This document shows positions 41,263 to 50,820 of a stretch of 64,000 nt of DNA, in pieces. The first letter of the stretch is position 1, and each line of letters opens with the position of its first letter. The notes under the pieces were generated by a model. That model saw nothing but the letters and a program-made list of their open reading frames with translations, ran no database searches and was not told the DNA's origin. The position numbers and the translations under genes were made by a program. This stretch comes from Chitinophagales bacterium (GTDB taxonomy: Bacteria; Bacteroidota; Bacteroidia; Chitinophagales; Chitinophagaceae): the NCBI GenBank assembly GCA_026936105.1, contig JAIXKI010000031.1:1-64000 (forward strand), in the 5' to 3' direction.

Positions 41263-42810
41263 ATGAAAAAAGATAATACTTTATTAAAACTGCTATACCT
41301 TTTAGCACTCATTAAAATAATTTCACCTTTCTTCCTTCAAAACAGTTTTTACCAGCCGCACCGGGATGAATATTTATACCTGGCGGAAGCGCATCACATG
41401 AGTTGGGGATATATGGAAGTACCACCGCTTCTTAGTGTTTTTGCCTGGATCAGTAATTGGTTTGGAGCCGGAATGTTCTGGATAAGGATCTGGCCGGATC
41501 TTTTCGGCGCTCTTACTTTTTTGCTGGCGGGAAAGATCATCATTTCACTGGGAGGAAAAACATTTGCACTCTTACTGGGATCGCTGCCTTTCATACTGGA
41601 TGGCTATATGCGGCTGTTCTTTCTTTTCATGCCCAACTTCCTGGATGTTTTTTTCTGGACACTCATTGCATTCTCACTGATACGTTATGTACAAACGGAA
41701 AAGAACAAATGGCTTTATTGGTTTGGTGTTGCTGCCGGGCTGGGAATGATGAGCAAATACTCCGCGGCATTTTATATCATCAGCATTCTTGGGGGTATGC
41801 TCCTGACAAAAAACAGGAAAGTTTTTACCAACAAACATTTTTATTATGCTTCCCTGATCGCCTTGCTGATCTTTTTACCCAATATCCTCTGGCAATATGA
41901 GCACCGATTCCCTGTCATCAATCACATGGATGAATTGCAGCAGGAACAATTAAAATATAATTCTGCCACCGGGTTTATAGCAAGCCAGGTCATGATGAAC
42001 CTGCCCTGCATTTTTATCTGGGTAACCGGATTGATCTACGTCTCATTTATCTCATCAGGGGAAAAATACCGTTTTACCGGATGGTCGTATCTGCTTGTGA
42101 TCATTTTACTGATCGTACTGAGAGGAAAGGATTATTATGCGCTGGGCGCTTACCCTGCATTGTTTGCTTTCGGGGCTTATCATCTGGAAAAAGTAACATC
42201 CCTCCGCCTGCGTTGGACCCGGTATGCCATGCTGATATTTTCTTTTGGCCTTGGAATTTTCGGTATGCCATTAACCATGCCTTTGGCAAAACCCGAAACG
42301 CTGGTCAGGTATTATGAAAAAACAGGGCTTAATAAAACGGGGAGTTTTAAATGGGAAGATCAGAAAATGCATCCCTTGCCACAGGACTTTGCCGACATGA
42401 TGGGATGGAAAGAGCTGGCAATGAAAACCGGAAACGTTTATAACAGTTTGCCTCCCGGAGAGAGAACGAAAACTATGGTTTACTGCCGGGGCTATTTTAC
42501 TGCCGGAGCATTGAATTATTACAGGAAAGAAGCCGGCTTGCCCGAAGTGTACAGTGATAATGCTTCGTTTCTTTTTTGGATGCCGGATAAATATGATATT
42601 AAAAACCTGATCCTGGTGGGCCATACCATGCCCGGAAAAGATGATATCGTTTTTCAGCAATTTGAAAAAGCCGGCATTAAAGATTCCATTGACATGCCTT
42701 TATTCAGGGAAAACGGAATGAAAATTATTTTATTCGAACATGGAAATGATTCATTGAACAGTATTATTGAGAAAGAAGTGGCCGGACTAAAAAGTAAATT
42801 TCAGCGTTAA
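41263..42810 (+). CDS. GT39-like membrane glycosyltransferase
   Basis: The 515-residue protein has about ten to twelve membrane spans and a long C-terminal soluble part. The first periplasmic loop reads YQPHRDEYLYLAEAHHMSWG, carrying the acidic residue (RDE) expected of polyprenyl-phosphate-sugar-dependent GT-C enzymes of the ArnT/PMT_2 type. MEVPPLL follows. Such proteins glycosylate lipids or exported proteins. The acceptor is unknown, and no glycan cluster surrounds it. It starts about 45 bp from the divergent aldo/keto reductase gene. Confidence 0.82.
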   Translation: MKKDNTLLKLLYLLALIKIISPFFLQNSFYQPHRDEYLYLAEAHHMSWGYMEVPPLLSVFAWISNWFGAGMFWIRIWPDLFGALTFLLAGKIIISLGGKTFALLLGSLPFILDGYMRLFFLFMPNFLDVFFWTLIAFSLIRYVQTEKNKWLYWFGVAAGLGMMSKYSAAFYIISILGGMLLTKNRKVFTNKHFYYASLIALLIFLPNILWQYEHRFPVINHMDELQQEQLKYNSATGFIASQVMMNLPCIFIWVTGLIYVSFISSGEKYRFTGWSYLLVIILLIVLRGKDYYALGAYPALFAFGAYHLEKVTSLRLRWTRYAMLIFSFGLGIFGMPLTMPLAKPETLVRYYEKTGLNKTGSFKWEDQKMHPLPQDFADMMGWKELAMKTGNVYNSLPPGERTKTMVYCRGYFTAGALNYYRKEAGLPEVYSDNASFLFWMPDKYDIKNLILVGHTMPGKDDIVFQQFEKAGIKDSIDMPLFRENGMKIILFEHGNDSLNSIIEKEVAGLKSKFQR

Positions 42811-42867
42811 GCGTATTTTCGTATAGTTTTAATTGAACAGGTAACCTAATTTTTAAAAAGATACGCA

Positions 42868-43314
42868 ATGAGCAAGACTACAAGTCCACACTCCGGAGGA
42901 TTTAAAGGACAAAGGCCCATTCGTGTTTTAGTAGCAAAAGTGGGGCTCGATGGTCACGACCGGGGCGCCAAAGTAATTGCTACGGCACTGCGTGATGCGG
43001 GAATGGAAGTGATCTATACCGGGCTAAGGCAAACTCCGGAGATGGTTGCAGCAGCAGCCTTGCAGGAAGATGTGGATGCCATCGGCATCAGCATTCTCAG
43101 CGGAGCTCACATGACAGTGTTTCCAAAACTGCTGCAACTCCTGAAAGAGAAAGGGATGAATGATGTGTTGCTTACCGGCGGAGGTATCATTCCGGAGGAT
43201 GACATGAAAAAACTGAATGAAATAGGCGTGGGAAAATTATTTGCTCCCGGCGCTCCCACTCATGAGATAGCCGAATACATCAGGGATTGGGTAAAAAACA
43301 ACCGGAGTTTTTAA
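42868..43314 (+). CDS. Stand-alone cobalamin-binding domain protein (mutase small subunit type)
   Basis: The 148-residue protein is a single B12-binding domain of the methylmalonyl/isobutyryl-CoA mutase type. It has [20 protein letters not shown] with the DxHxxG cobalt-ligand motif, [16 protein letters not shown], and [11 protein letters not shown]. In full mutases this domain is C-terminal; separate small subunits exist in isobutyryl-CoA or ethylmalonyl-CoA type mutases. No large mutase subunit or MeaB chaperone is in the window. It follows the GT39 gene by 57 bp. Confidence 0.88.
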   Translation: MSKTTSPHSGGFKGQRPIRVLVAKVGLDGHDRGAKVIATALRDAGMEVIYTGLRQTPEMVAAAALQEDVDAIGISILSGAHMTVFPKLLQLLKEKGMNDVLLTGGGIIPEDDMKKLNEIGVGKLFAPGAPTHEIAEYIRDWVKNNRSF

Positions 43315-43335
43315 ATTTGTAGCAAGAAAGGCAAA

Positions 43336-43482
43336 TTGAGAAAATTCAACTCATTTGAAGAGCAGGAAAGATATTTCCTGGAATATTTTTTCAATCTTAC
43401 ACCTTCAGATCGTTTACGCTCTTTGGCAGCATTACAAAAAAAGAATTACAAAGACTTCAACAAGCCCTCCCCAAAAAATTAA
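43336..43482 (+). CDS. Small helical ORF, 48 codons, possibly a gene remnant
   Basis: A TTG at 43336 opens a frame reading LRKFNSFEEQERYFLEYFFN and LTPSDRLRSLAALQKKNYKD, ending in TAA at 43480-43482. It resembles short Bacteroidota proteins with an FEE...LTPEERL pattern that often precede a nucleotidyltransferase-like gene. No such partner is found here; the next 170 bp hold no open frame of note. It is either a relic of a two-gene cassette or a very small gene. Confidence 0.4.
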   Translation: MRKFNSFEEQERYFLEYFFNLTPSDRLRSLAALQKKNYKDFNKPSPKN

Positions 43483-43661
43483 CTGTTCAAAAACATTATT
43501 TCGCCAATGGATATTGAACATCCGGATTTTATTCTTTTCTAGAGATAAAAACGGTCCCTTATTATTTTTTAAAAGATATAAAACTGCGGGCATACAGACC
43601 AAAAGATTTATAGGATGTAGCCAAACTGTAAGAGTTAAAAAATTCAGGTAAATAATCAATA

Positions 43662-46466
43662 TTATTCTGCATCCCTCACACAGCGGAATCCCACTGTAGC
43701 ATTTCTTTCAAATCCCTGCGACACTCTCAACAACATTTGTCGGTAAAATAAAGGCTTAGGCCCACCCTGCACGTACCACCAGCTTCCGCCGGGTTTATAA
43801 TAGCTTCCTCCTTTCAAGATGATGTATTGATAGGTGTCGTTCTGATACCAGTCATTGGTCATCTGCCAGACGGAACCAACCAGATCATACAATCCGAAAG
43901 GATTCACTCCTTTTTTATATTTCCCGACAGGATATAACTTTCCGTCACCGGTATTACACAAAGACGGATCAGGAGTTCCATAATCCACAAGCGTTAAAGT
44001 TGTGCTGATATTTTTTGCCTGTTTGCCTTGTAGTTTTATACGGTTGCCCCAGGGCCACATTCTTTCATCCGTAGTCTGTGCCGCATACTGCCATTCGGCT
44101 TCGGTTGGTAAACGCTTACCTGCCCATTTTGCATAAGCCTTTGCATCTTCATAGCTGACATTCACCACCGGAAAATTTTCTTCTCCCTTCTCCGGAGTTC
44201 CATTCACCCAATGCTTCAAAAAATTTACAGTGTCGGTAGGGTGATATTGAGTTTCATCGAGAAATTTTTTAAAATCATTATTGGTCACAGGGTATTTGTC
44301 AATATAAAAACCCGGCAATGAGACCGTTTTAGGAAAATCCTGTTTCGGATAAGAAATGAATTCATCTCCGTTTGCCACCTGCATAGTAAATGAACCGGCA
44401 GGAATTTTAACCATTCCATCGGGAGCGGATGAAGCGGGCAGGGTCTTTTCAGGTTCTGTGATCAGCAAAGGCATTCCCGGAGGAATAAAAAGAATATATT
44501 CATCCAGCAATTCACTTCCATCAAAAAGGCTGATCACAAATTTCCCCTGCACCCTGCCGAACTTTTCAAAAAGGTGAAAAGAAGCTGAATTTGAATGAAG
44601 CTCATAAGGTTTCTTTTCGTAGGAAGGATCGCCTGCCCATATTTTTATTATGTTACCCTCTTTTGAATCAATAAACACTTTATCTCCTTCCATTGTAACG
44701 GTCAATAACTTTGGCAATGCTGCAATGACGCTTACGGCTCCTTCATTGTTGGTTCCCAAATATTTTTTGTTGAATGACTCCAGTTCTGCCAAAGCATAGA
44801 CTTCGTCATTAATCTTTTTAGTTGAAACATTTTCATGCTCCCACAGATCCACAAAATGAAAACCTTCTTTTGGTTTCAACGGGAATAACGGCCCATTGAA
44901 GCCTTCCGGTGACAGGCTGAAAATTGTATAGACCGTTTTTCTATCCGAAGGCCATTCATTCACATAGATCTTATCCTGCAGAGAAGGGATCAGTGGCGTC
45001 CAGTCATAAGAATTGAAAACATTTGAATTCTCCTTCAGTATCCTGACACATCTTCCCCAGTATTCATAATCGACATTGATCCAGTCCGGCCTGCCCTGCC
45101 TCATGATATTAATTTCCACTCCATAACCATTGAATAAAGCCGAGCTGTATTCCCTGCGGATCCGTTCTTTGTTTACCTCCACCACCCGGAAGATCGCAAA
45201 ATCAGGTTTGATCAGTTTGTTAAGATTCAGTAGCGGTACATAATAAATATCATTATGCACCCTGCCGGAAATGATCCCCTGCATGTCTTTGGGTGTTGCC
45301 ATTCCTTCGCTGTACAAGACCACGCCGGGCTTTGCATCATCCGCCGCCTGTTGCAACGCTTCACTTGCTTCTGCTCTTGTGTCCAGTATCACGCCATCGG
45401 CATCAATTCTTTTAATGAAATCACTCATCGAATGAAGAGAGGTCTTTTCATCTTTATCATCCCAGGGATTATAACTGAGAAAATATTTTGTACCCAGGGA
45501 ATGAGAAAGCTCTGCCAGTTCCCGCTGTTTTGCAATTCCGCCGGGAAGGTTTTCCATCAGGTTCCATTGCGTTCTCTGATCCAGTCCCAGCACAGGCCAG
45601 GTGGGCCAGATGGTGAAAATATCATCACCGCCATAGAGCCGTCTTGATTTTTCAAGAAACTCTTTGAGATGATAGGATGAATCCCGTGCATTGTAATAAT
45701 TTTTCTCCCATGCCATCATCAGGTGCATAGTGTAAGAATGACGGATATAGTCAAGGTCTTTTCTTTCATACAGTGAATTATTGAACTGACCGACTTCGTA
45801 CAACATTTTGTCCCGGAAACATTTTTTTAAAGCCACATGCCAGCCGCCATTCACGATATCTGCATACAGGTAAAAACCGATCTTTTTACCTGGCTCAAGA
45901 TTGTACGGCATCCTGTTCAAGAGGTAATTCTGAATACTGTCATTATCTCTTACCAGCAAGGCATACAATGTTTTTCCCTCTTCCAATTCTATCGCCGTAA
46001 AATTGAGGTCATTGTTATTGTGAGGCACGACCACTCCGATCGGTTCTTTTCCGGGCTGATAAAGAAAGGAACGGCTTGTATCTGCCAGCTGTTTTCCTGA
46101 AATGAAATAAAAATGATCATTCCTTCCAAAAGGGATAATGTTGGAAACAGTGACCGGTGAAGTTCCATCGTTGAAAAATGTCAGATGTGCTTTATATCCT
46201 TCTTGAAATGTTTTATCGGGTTCAATGAATAGCCGGAGTTTTTTATCTTCTCCGAACATCGAATACATTTTATCACCTGAGTTCATTACCTGGTGATCCA
46301 GTTCAACAGAAAATAAATTCAGTGAAACGGGAATGGTTTCTTTAGCTGACTGCAAACCACTGATCATATAAGGGCGGGACTGATCAAAGACCAGTTCTTT
46401 CAGTTCCTGTGCCTGAGCATTGCAGAAAACGAATGCAGCCAATAAGAAGACCGGATATTTTCTCAT
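43662..46466 (-). CDS. Exported glycosidase-like protein fused to a C-terminal SUMF1 domain
   Basis: The 934-residue product has a signal peptide (ends AQAQ) and an N-terminal strand-rich region. A central TIM-barrel-like part (about 230-560) has GGDDIFTIWPTWPVLG, YFLSYNPWDD and DADGVILDTRAEASE, recalling glycoside hydrolases. The C-terminal 240 residues form a formylglycine-generating-enzyme-like (SUMF1) domain: MVKIPAGSFTM, FYIDKYPVTNNDFKKFL, YAKWAGKRLPTEAEWQYAA, GLYDLVGSVWQMTND and GFRCVRD. Whether either half is catalytic cannot be said; the SUMF1 part lacks obvious FGE active-site cysteines. The combination is unusual. No sulfatase is adjacent. Confidence 0.75.
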   Translation of the reverse strand: MRKYPVFLLAAFVFCNAQAQELKELVFDQSRPYMISGLQSAKETIPVSLNLFSVELDHQVMNSGDKMYSMFGEDKKLRLFIEPDKTFQEGYKAHLTFFNDGTSPVTVSNIIPFGRNDHFYFISGKQLADTSRSFLYQPGKEPIGVVVPHNNNDLNFTAIELEEGKTLYALLVRDNDSIQNYLLNRMPYNLEPGKKIGFYLYADIVNGGWHVALKKCFRDKMLYEVGQFNNSLYERKDLDYIRHSYTMHLMMAWEKNYYNARDSSYHLKEFLEKSRRLYGGDDIFTIWPTWPVLGLDQRTQWNLMENLPGGIAKQRELAELSHSLGTKYFLSYNPWDDKDEKTSLHSMSDFIKRIDADGVILDTRAEASEALQQAADDAKPGVVLYSEGMATPKDMQGIISGRVHNDIYYVPLLNLNKLIKPDFAIFRVVEVNKERIRREYSSALFNGYGVEINIMRQGRPDWINVDYEYWGRCVRILKENSNVFNSYDWTPLIPSLQDKIYVNEWPSDRKTVYTIFSLSPEGFNGPLFPLKPKEGFHFVDLWEHENVSTKKINDEVYALAELESFNKKYLGTNNEGAVSVIAALPKLLTVTMEGDKVFIDSKEGNIIKIWAGDPSYEKKPYELHSNSASFHLFEKFGRVQGKFVISLFDGSELLDEYILFIPPGMPLLITEPEKTLPASSAPDGMVKIPAGSFTMQVANGDEFISYPKQDFPKTVSLPGFYIDKYPVTNNDFKKFLDETQYHPTDTVNFLKHWVNGTPEKGEENFPVVNVSYEDAKAYAKWAGKRLPTEAEWQYAAQTTDERMWPWGNRIKLQGKQAKNISTTLTLVDYGTPDPSLCNTGDGKLYPVGKYKKGVNPFGLYDLVGSVWQMTNDWYQNDTYQYIILKGGSYYKPGGSWWYVQGGPKPLFYRQMLLRVSQGFERNATVGFRCVRDAE

Positions 46467-46510
46467 GAGGTATTTCTAAAATTACAATTTTTAAACAACT
46501 GCCGATGGTT

Positions 46511-46518
46511 TAGATTTG
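46511..46518 (+). promoter_or_regulatory. Promoter of the enoyl-CoA hydratase gene
   Basis: TAGATTTG matches TAnnTTTG exactly. A TTTTT tract at 46488-46492 lies at about the -33 distance. The leader would be about 16 nt before the ATG at 46538. Confidence 0.45.
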
Positions 46519-46537
46519 CCGCAGTAAATTAATTGAT

Positions 46538-47314
46538 ATGTACCAGTCATTACTGACTCAACTGGAGAACGGCATCCTGACGATCACCATCAACCGGCCC
46601 GATAAACTCAATGCGCTGAATAAAACGGTCATGAGCGAACTCAATGAAGCCGTTGATGAGATCTATAAGAATGATGACATAAGATCGGCGGTCATCACCG
46701 GCGCCGGAAATAAAGCATTTGTTGCAGGTGCAGATATCAGTGAGTTCTCAGGATTGTCGGCAGAAGAAGGAATGGCTTTGTCGGAAAAAGGGCAGATACT
46801 TTTTTTCAAAATTGAAGATTGTCCCAAGCCCATCATTGCAGCCGTAAATGGTTTTGCCCTGGGCGGCGGCTGCGAGCTGGCAATGAGTTGTCATTTCAGG
46901 ATAGCAAGTGAAAACGCAAAATTCGGGCAGCCCGAAGTGAACCTCGGCCTGATACCGGGATACGGAGGCACGCAGAGGCTGACACAACTGATCGGGAAAG
47001 GAAGAGCGATCGAAATGCTGATCACCGCCAATATGATTGATGCACATACTGCCCTGCAATACGGACTGGTGAATTATGTTGTTCCTCCCGATGAGTTGCT
47101 GAACAAAGCCGTATCGGTTTTAACGCTGGCCAACAGCAAGGCTCCCAAAGCTGTTGCCGGATGCATCAAAGCAGCCAATGCGGTGTTTGATGAAAGCATG
47201 GATGGATTTGAAACTGAAGTAAAAGAATTCGGAAGATGTTTTAATACCCATGACATGAAAGAAGGCATCGCTGCATTCATGGAAAAACGAAAAGCAAATT
47301 TTACCGGAAGCTGA
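46538..47314 (+). CDS. Enoyl-CoA hydratase/isomerase family protein
   Basis: This crotonase-fold enzyme hydrates enoyl-CoA in fatty-acid or amino-acid breakdown. The 258-residue protein has the oxyanion-hole segments [12 protein letters not shown] and [23 protein letters not shown]. The catalytic region [20 protein letters not shown] carries both Glu positions used by true hydratases. A short-chain enoyl-CoA hydratase role is likely. It lies 28 bp before the deaminase gene on the same strand. Confidence 0.93.
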   Translation: MYQSLLTQLENGILTITINRPDKLNALNKTVMSELNEAVDEIYKNDDIRSAVITGAGNKAFVAGADISEFSGLSAEEGMALSEKGQILFFKIEDCPKPIIAAVNGFALGGGCELAMSCHFRIASENAKFGQPEVNLGLIPGYGGTQRLTQLIGKGRAIEMLITANMIDAHTALQYGLVNYVVPPDELLNKAVSVLTLANSKAPKAVAGCIKAANAVFDESMDGFETEVKEFGRCFNTHDMKEGIAAFMEKRKANFTGS

Positions 47315-47342
47315 GTCACGGATCATCATTAAATTTTTTCGG

Positions 47343-47840
47343 GTGAAGAAAAGAACAGATTACATTTCCTGGGATGAATACTTTATGGGAGTGGCTCTTT
47401 TATCGGCCAAAAGAAGCAAGGATCCCAATACACAGGTAGGCGCCTGCATTGTGAACGATAAAAATAAAATCGTGGGGGCAGGATATAACGGCCTGCCGAT
47501 CGGATGCAGCGATGATGAATTTCCCTGGCAAAAAGAAGGCGATTTCCTCGACACCAAATATCCTTATGTATGCCATGCGGAACTGAATGCCATTCTGAAT
47601 AATATCGGGATAGACCTGAAAGGATGCAAAATCTATACGGTGTTGTTTCCCTGCAACGAGTGTTCCAAGGCGATCATCCAGGCAGGGATCACGGAAGTCA
47701 TTTACCTCTCCGATAAATACAAGGGCAATGATATCTTTAAGGCTTCGCGGCTGATGCTGGACAAAGCAGGAGTGAAATACAGGAAGGTGGAATCAAAGGT
47801 CAATGAGATCAGTCTGTCATTTGATGTGTCAAAAGTATAA
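47343..47840 (+). CDS. dCMP/cytidine deaminase family protein
   Basis: The 165-residue zinc deaminase has the His/Glu motif [11 protein letters not shown] and the Cys pair [14 protein letters not shown], with the N-terminal [21 protein letters not shown] of the dCMP deaminase (ComEB) group. It probably makes dUMP for thymidylate synthesis. The start is GTG at 47343. It lies downstream of the enoyl-CoA hydratase gene, likely in one transcript. Confidence 0.93.
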   Translation: MKKRTDYISWDEYFMGVALLSAKRSKDPNTQVGACIVNDKNKIVGAGYNGLPIGCSDDEFPWQKEGDFLDTKYPYVCHAELNAILNNIGIDLKGCKIYTVLFPCNECSKAIIQAGITEVIYLSDKYKGNDIFKASRLMLDKAGVKYRKVESKVNEISLSFDVSKV

Positions 47841-47964
47841 ACACCAACAAACTATTCAGGAGATCTCCCGTCATTATTTGCCTTTACATACGATTAACAA
47901 AAACTCTGTGAGAAGCAGGTAACTTCGCTTAAAATTTTTTCCAATCATCAATCAATCAAACATT

Positions 47965-48297
47965 ATGTTCGACGACATTTTAAACGAAGTAAAACAGGCA
48001 TTAGGCAATCATCCCGAAGTGGCTTCTCTTTCTCCCGACCAGCAGGAAGCTCTACACAATGCCATTGCAAACCACATCAACAACACGGTACAGAATCAGC
48101 CTGCCGCTGTTTCTTCAGGAGGCGGTTTATTATCTTCCCTGGAAAATGCATTAACTTCCAACAGTCCCGTGACCGGTGCGGTGGAAGGCGGGATCGTCAG
48201 CAGCCTTGCCAGCAAATTCGGCTTATCTCCGGCACTCACCGGCGCCATAGCCGGAGCCCTGCCCGGATTGATACAGAAATTCAAACAAAAGATTTAG
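47965..48297 (+). CDS. DUF937-like small protein
   Basis: The 110-residue protein has a short helical N-terminus (MFDDILNEVKQALGNHPEVA). A Gly/Ser-rich middle (SSGGGLLSSLENAL) leads to a C-terminal GLSPALTGAIAGALPGLIQKF helix, as in DUF937/YidB-like proteins of unknown function. It has no signal peptide. An intrinsic terminator follows 29 bp after the stop, so it is the last gene of its transcript. Confidence 0.75.
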   Translation: MFDDILNEVKQALGNHPEVASLSPDQQEALHNAIANHINNTVQNQPAAVSSGGGLLSSLENALTSNSPVTGAVEGGIVSSLASKFGLSPALTGAIAGALPGLIQKFKQKI

Positions 48298-48325
48298 TGA
48301 TATTTTAAGTTGTATTATTATTTAA

Positions 48326-48356
48326 AACTCCGCTCATGCGGAGTTTTTGTTTTTTA
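48326..48356 (+). terminator. Intrinsic terminator after the DUF937-like gene
   Basis: AACTCCGC (48326-48333) pairs with GCGGAGTT (48338-48345) around TCAT, followed by TTTTTGTTTTTT. It is a strong Rho-independent signal on the + strand. Confidence 0.9.
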
Positions 48357-48551
48357 TTTCTTTCCGGCCAAGCCTCACAGCCAAAGCCTTTGTGTGGAGT
48401 GAATCCACCGAATTTCCATGACAACTTATTTAATTCGTATATGCCTGGCCAAACTAATAAGTACTTTGGACAAAGACCTGACTATAAAAAAATGAGGTTG
48501 CCTGATACTGGCATCAGCGGAAAAGTTTTAGTAATTTTAGAAAACAGTTTA

Positions 48552-48959
48552 ATGAAAAATATTACGCTTCATATTGATTACGAAACAAAGCCTGAAAAGC
48601 TGGCCGGTTCATTAAAATCGCAAAAACCGGATCGGGGTGATAAGCTTATTGTAAATTCTGTGCTGAACGAGGAATTGACCCTGATAATCCTTCTCTCCAT
48701 CCTTTATTTCTGGAACGAGGGAAAGATGCAGTATGCCAATGAAGTATTGAAAGACATTTTTTCCACTAAAGGGAATAAAGAAATTCAGGATGAAATTGCC
48801 AAAGAATACGGTATCGAAATTGAAATAAAATCATCGGCAGAGAAAAATGAATGGCTCCGCTTCAGCAGGGAAAAGCTTGCCGGGGCATACGGCGACCGGG
48901 AACCCGACTATGACATGAATATGGTTAAAGAACCAAACCCCGATTACAAACAGAAATGA
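48552..48959 (+). CDS. Putative antitoxin partner of a MazF-type toxin
   Basis: The 135-residue product, with start ATG at 48552 (MKNITLHIDYETKPEKL), has no clear AbrB or RHH domain. Its C-terminal tail (REKLAGAYGDREPDYDMNMV, then KEPNPDYKQK) is acidic and of the kind found at the ends of Bacteroidota antitoxins next to MazF/PemK genes. Its stop overlaps the toxin ATG (ATGA), the standard coupling of such pairs. The frame extends upstream to 48336 without protein character. Antitoxin function is inferred from position. Confidence 0.55.
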   Translation: MKNITLHIDYETKPEKLAGSLKSQKPDRGDKLIVNSVLNEELTLIILLSILYFWNEGKMQYANEVLKDIFSTKGNKEIQDEIAKEYGIEIEIKSSAEKNEWLRFSREKLAGAYGDREPDYDMNMVKEPNPDYKQK

Positions 48960-49288
48960 AAGCCGGTGATATCGTATTGACCAAGATCCCCCAGGATAAT
49001 CAGCAAAAAATAAGGCCGGTGCTTATTCTGAAAGTTCTTCCAAAATATAATGATTATCTTGTCTGTGCTGTTTCTTCACAACTTCATTAGCAAATTCCGG
49101 GTTTTGATCTTGTTCTTGATGAAAAGCATGAAGCTTTTGCAGCCACCCATTTAAAAACAGCAAGCGTTTTCAGGTTAGCAAATCTTGCTGTACTATCAAA
49201 AGAAGATATTATGGGAACTATAGGCACTTTGAGGCCTGAGCTTCACAAACAGCTTTTAAGAACGTTGTCCGAATATTTATTGTCGTAA
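48956..49288 (+). pseudogene. MazF/PemK-family toxin gene with an in-frame TAG
   Basis: The frame begins MKAGDIVLTKIPQDNQQ and then KIRPVLILKVLPKYNDYLV, the SH3-like barrel start of MazF/PemK endoribonucleases. TAG at 49088-49090 (codon 45, after SSQLH) interrupts it. The same frame continues QIPGFDLVLDEKHEAF, LKTASVFRLANLAVLSKEDI and MGTIGTLRPELHKQLL to TAA at 49286-49288, the normal C-terminal half. A CAG to TAG change would explain it. The toxin is therefore probably inactive unless the stop is suppressed. Confidence 0.8.
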
Positions 49289-49404
49289 TAAATAAGCAGG
49301 AAATAAAATCATCTTTTACTCCACTTTATCTTATCCTTGTTACACAAAACCCTGGTCGAAGACATGGCCATATCAAAAGACTTTGATCATTCGCTCATCT
49401 TTCA

Positions 49405-50820
49405 TTAGTTCCCGGTCAATCGTTCATCAACCAGGTATGCTTCCGGCTTATAGATCACCGGATATCCCAGGGCATTTTGAAAACTGATGGTAATTGATGC
49501 CGCTTCTTTTACCGGGAACACCAGGATCCTTTTATGGCCAATGGTAGTAAAAGATTTAGTAAAGACTGTTTTTTCCCCGTTTTTCAAAACAATACGGCCA
49601 AGATTGATTTTTTGACCATCTTCCAGCCTTTCTTTCAGTACAATGCAATTCACTTTTTGCGGCGAGTGAAATTCAAAAGTAATAAAAGACATGTCGTCAG
49701 CATTCTTATCACCTAACCTGTAGCCGGTGCGATAATCCAGGCCTCTGCGTTCTGCAACCACATTGTCTAAACGGGCTGAGATATTTTTTAAAAGATCACC
49801 GGCAAAACTTTCTTCCCTCAGTTTTTTAAACCCCATCAGCGAAGCAGAATCTTCCGGTGAAATAAGTCCATTCCTGTCGGGAGGAACATTCAGCAACAAG
49901 TTGGCTCCGCGGCCAACCGATTTCAGGTAGAGGTCAAATAATTGTTCCGGAGTTTTCACTTTTGAATTTTCATTTTCATGCCAGAACCATCCCGGCCTGA
50001 TGCTGACATCACATTCAGCCGGTATCCAGTTTTTTCCATGTACGTTTCCCCGGTTTAATGTATCTGTCGGCGGTGCGCCGGCACCCGGGGTGAACCCTGC
50101 CGTGTTCAGGTAATTCCAGTTCGTTTCACCGGCAATACCCTTCTCATTTCCGCACCACCTGATATCGGGGCCCACATCACTGAAGATGACGGTGGAGGGA
50201 GAAAGTTCCCTTACGGTATTTTCAAATCTCTTCCAGTCATAGACCTGCTTTTTGCCGTTGGGACCTTCGCCATTGGCGCCATCCCACCAGAGTTCCCAGA
50301 TGGGGCCGTAGTTCTGAAATATCTCTTTCATCATATTCACGAATACATCATTGTATTCCGGTGTTCCATACTTCGGATGATTGCGGTCCCAGGGAGAAAT
50401 ATAAACCCCGAATTTCAATCCGAATTTTTTACAGGCTTCAGACAATTCCTTAAGAACATCTCCTTTCCCGTTTTTCCATTTGCTTTCCCTGACAGTGTGT
50501 GCAGAATATTTGCTGGGCCAGAGGCAAAAGCCGTCATGATGTTTGGCTGTAATGATAATTCCTTTTGCCCCGGCCTCCCGGGCAATGCGGCACCATTGTT
50601 CGCAATCAAGATCAGTAGGGTTAAACACATCTTCGGGTTCATCACCAAGCCCCCATTCCTTATCAGTAAAAGTATTGGGGCCAAAATGCATGAAGAGATA
50701 ATACTCCATGTCCTGCCATGCTAATTGACTGCCGGTGGGTAACCCGGGTGATTGTTGCGCCTTTCCTGCAAAAGGAGTAAGTAAGGCAACGATCAATAAT
50801 ATTTTTAATAGATTTCGCAT
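49405..50820 (-). CDS. Alpha-L-fucosidase (GH29), copy 1
   Basis: This exported GH29 enzyme hydrolyses terminal alpha-L-fucose. The 471-residue protein has a signal peptide ending GKAQ, then LFMHFGPNTFTDKEWG, IITAKHHDGFCLWPSKYSA, the nucleophile Asp in LWWDGANGEGP, and a C-terminal jelly-roll region. The motif set resembles GH29 subfamily B (alpha-1,3/1,4-fucosidases). Its start overlaps the stop of the upstream phosphatase gene (TAATG), so the two are coupled. It is the last gene of the glycan locus. Confidence 0.9.
   Translation of the reverse strand: MRNLLKILLIVALLTPFAGKAQQSPGLPTGSQLAWQDMEYYLFMHFGPNTFTDKEWGLGDEPEDVFNPTDLDCEQWCRIAREAGAKGIIITAKHHDGFCLWPSKYSAHTVRESKWKNGKGDVLKELSEACKKFGLKFGVYISPWDRNHPKYGTPEYNDVFVNMMKEIFQNYGPIWELWWDGANGEGPNGKKQVYDWKRFENTVRELSPSTVIFSDVGPDIRWCGNEKGIAGETNWNYLNTAGFTPGAGAPPTDTLNRGNVHGKNWIPAECDVSIRPGWFWHENENSKVKTPEQLFDLYLKSVGRGANLLLNVPPDRNGLISPEDSASLMGFKKLREESFAGDLLKNISARLDNVVAERRGLDYRTGYRLGDKNADDMSFITFEFHSPQKVNCIVLKERLEDGQKINLGRIVLKNGEKTVFTKSFTTIGHKRILVFPVKEAASITISFQNALGYPVIYKPEAYLVDERLTGN

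Noticed and set aside
48336-48551. N-terminal extension of the putative antitoxin
   Set aside because: It begins inside the T tract of the preceding terminator and has no domain character; ATG 48552 is a better start.
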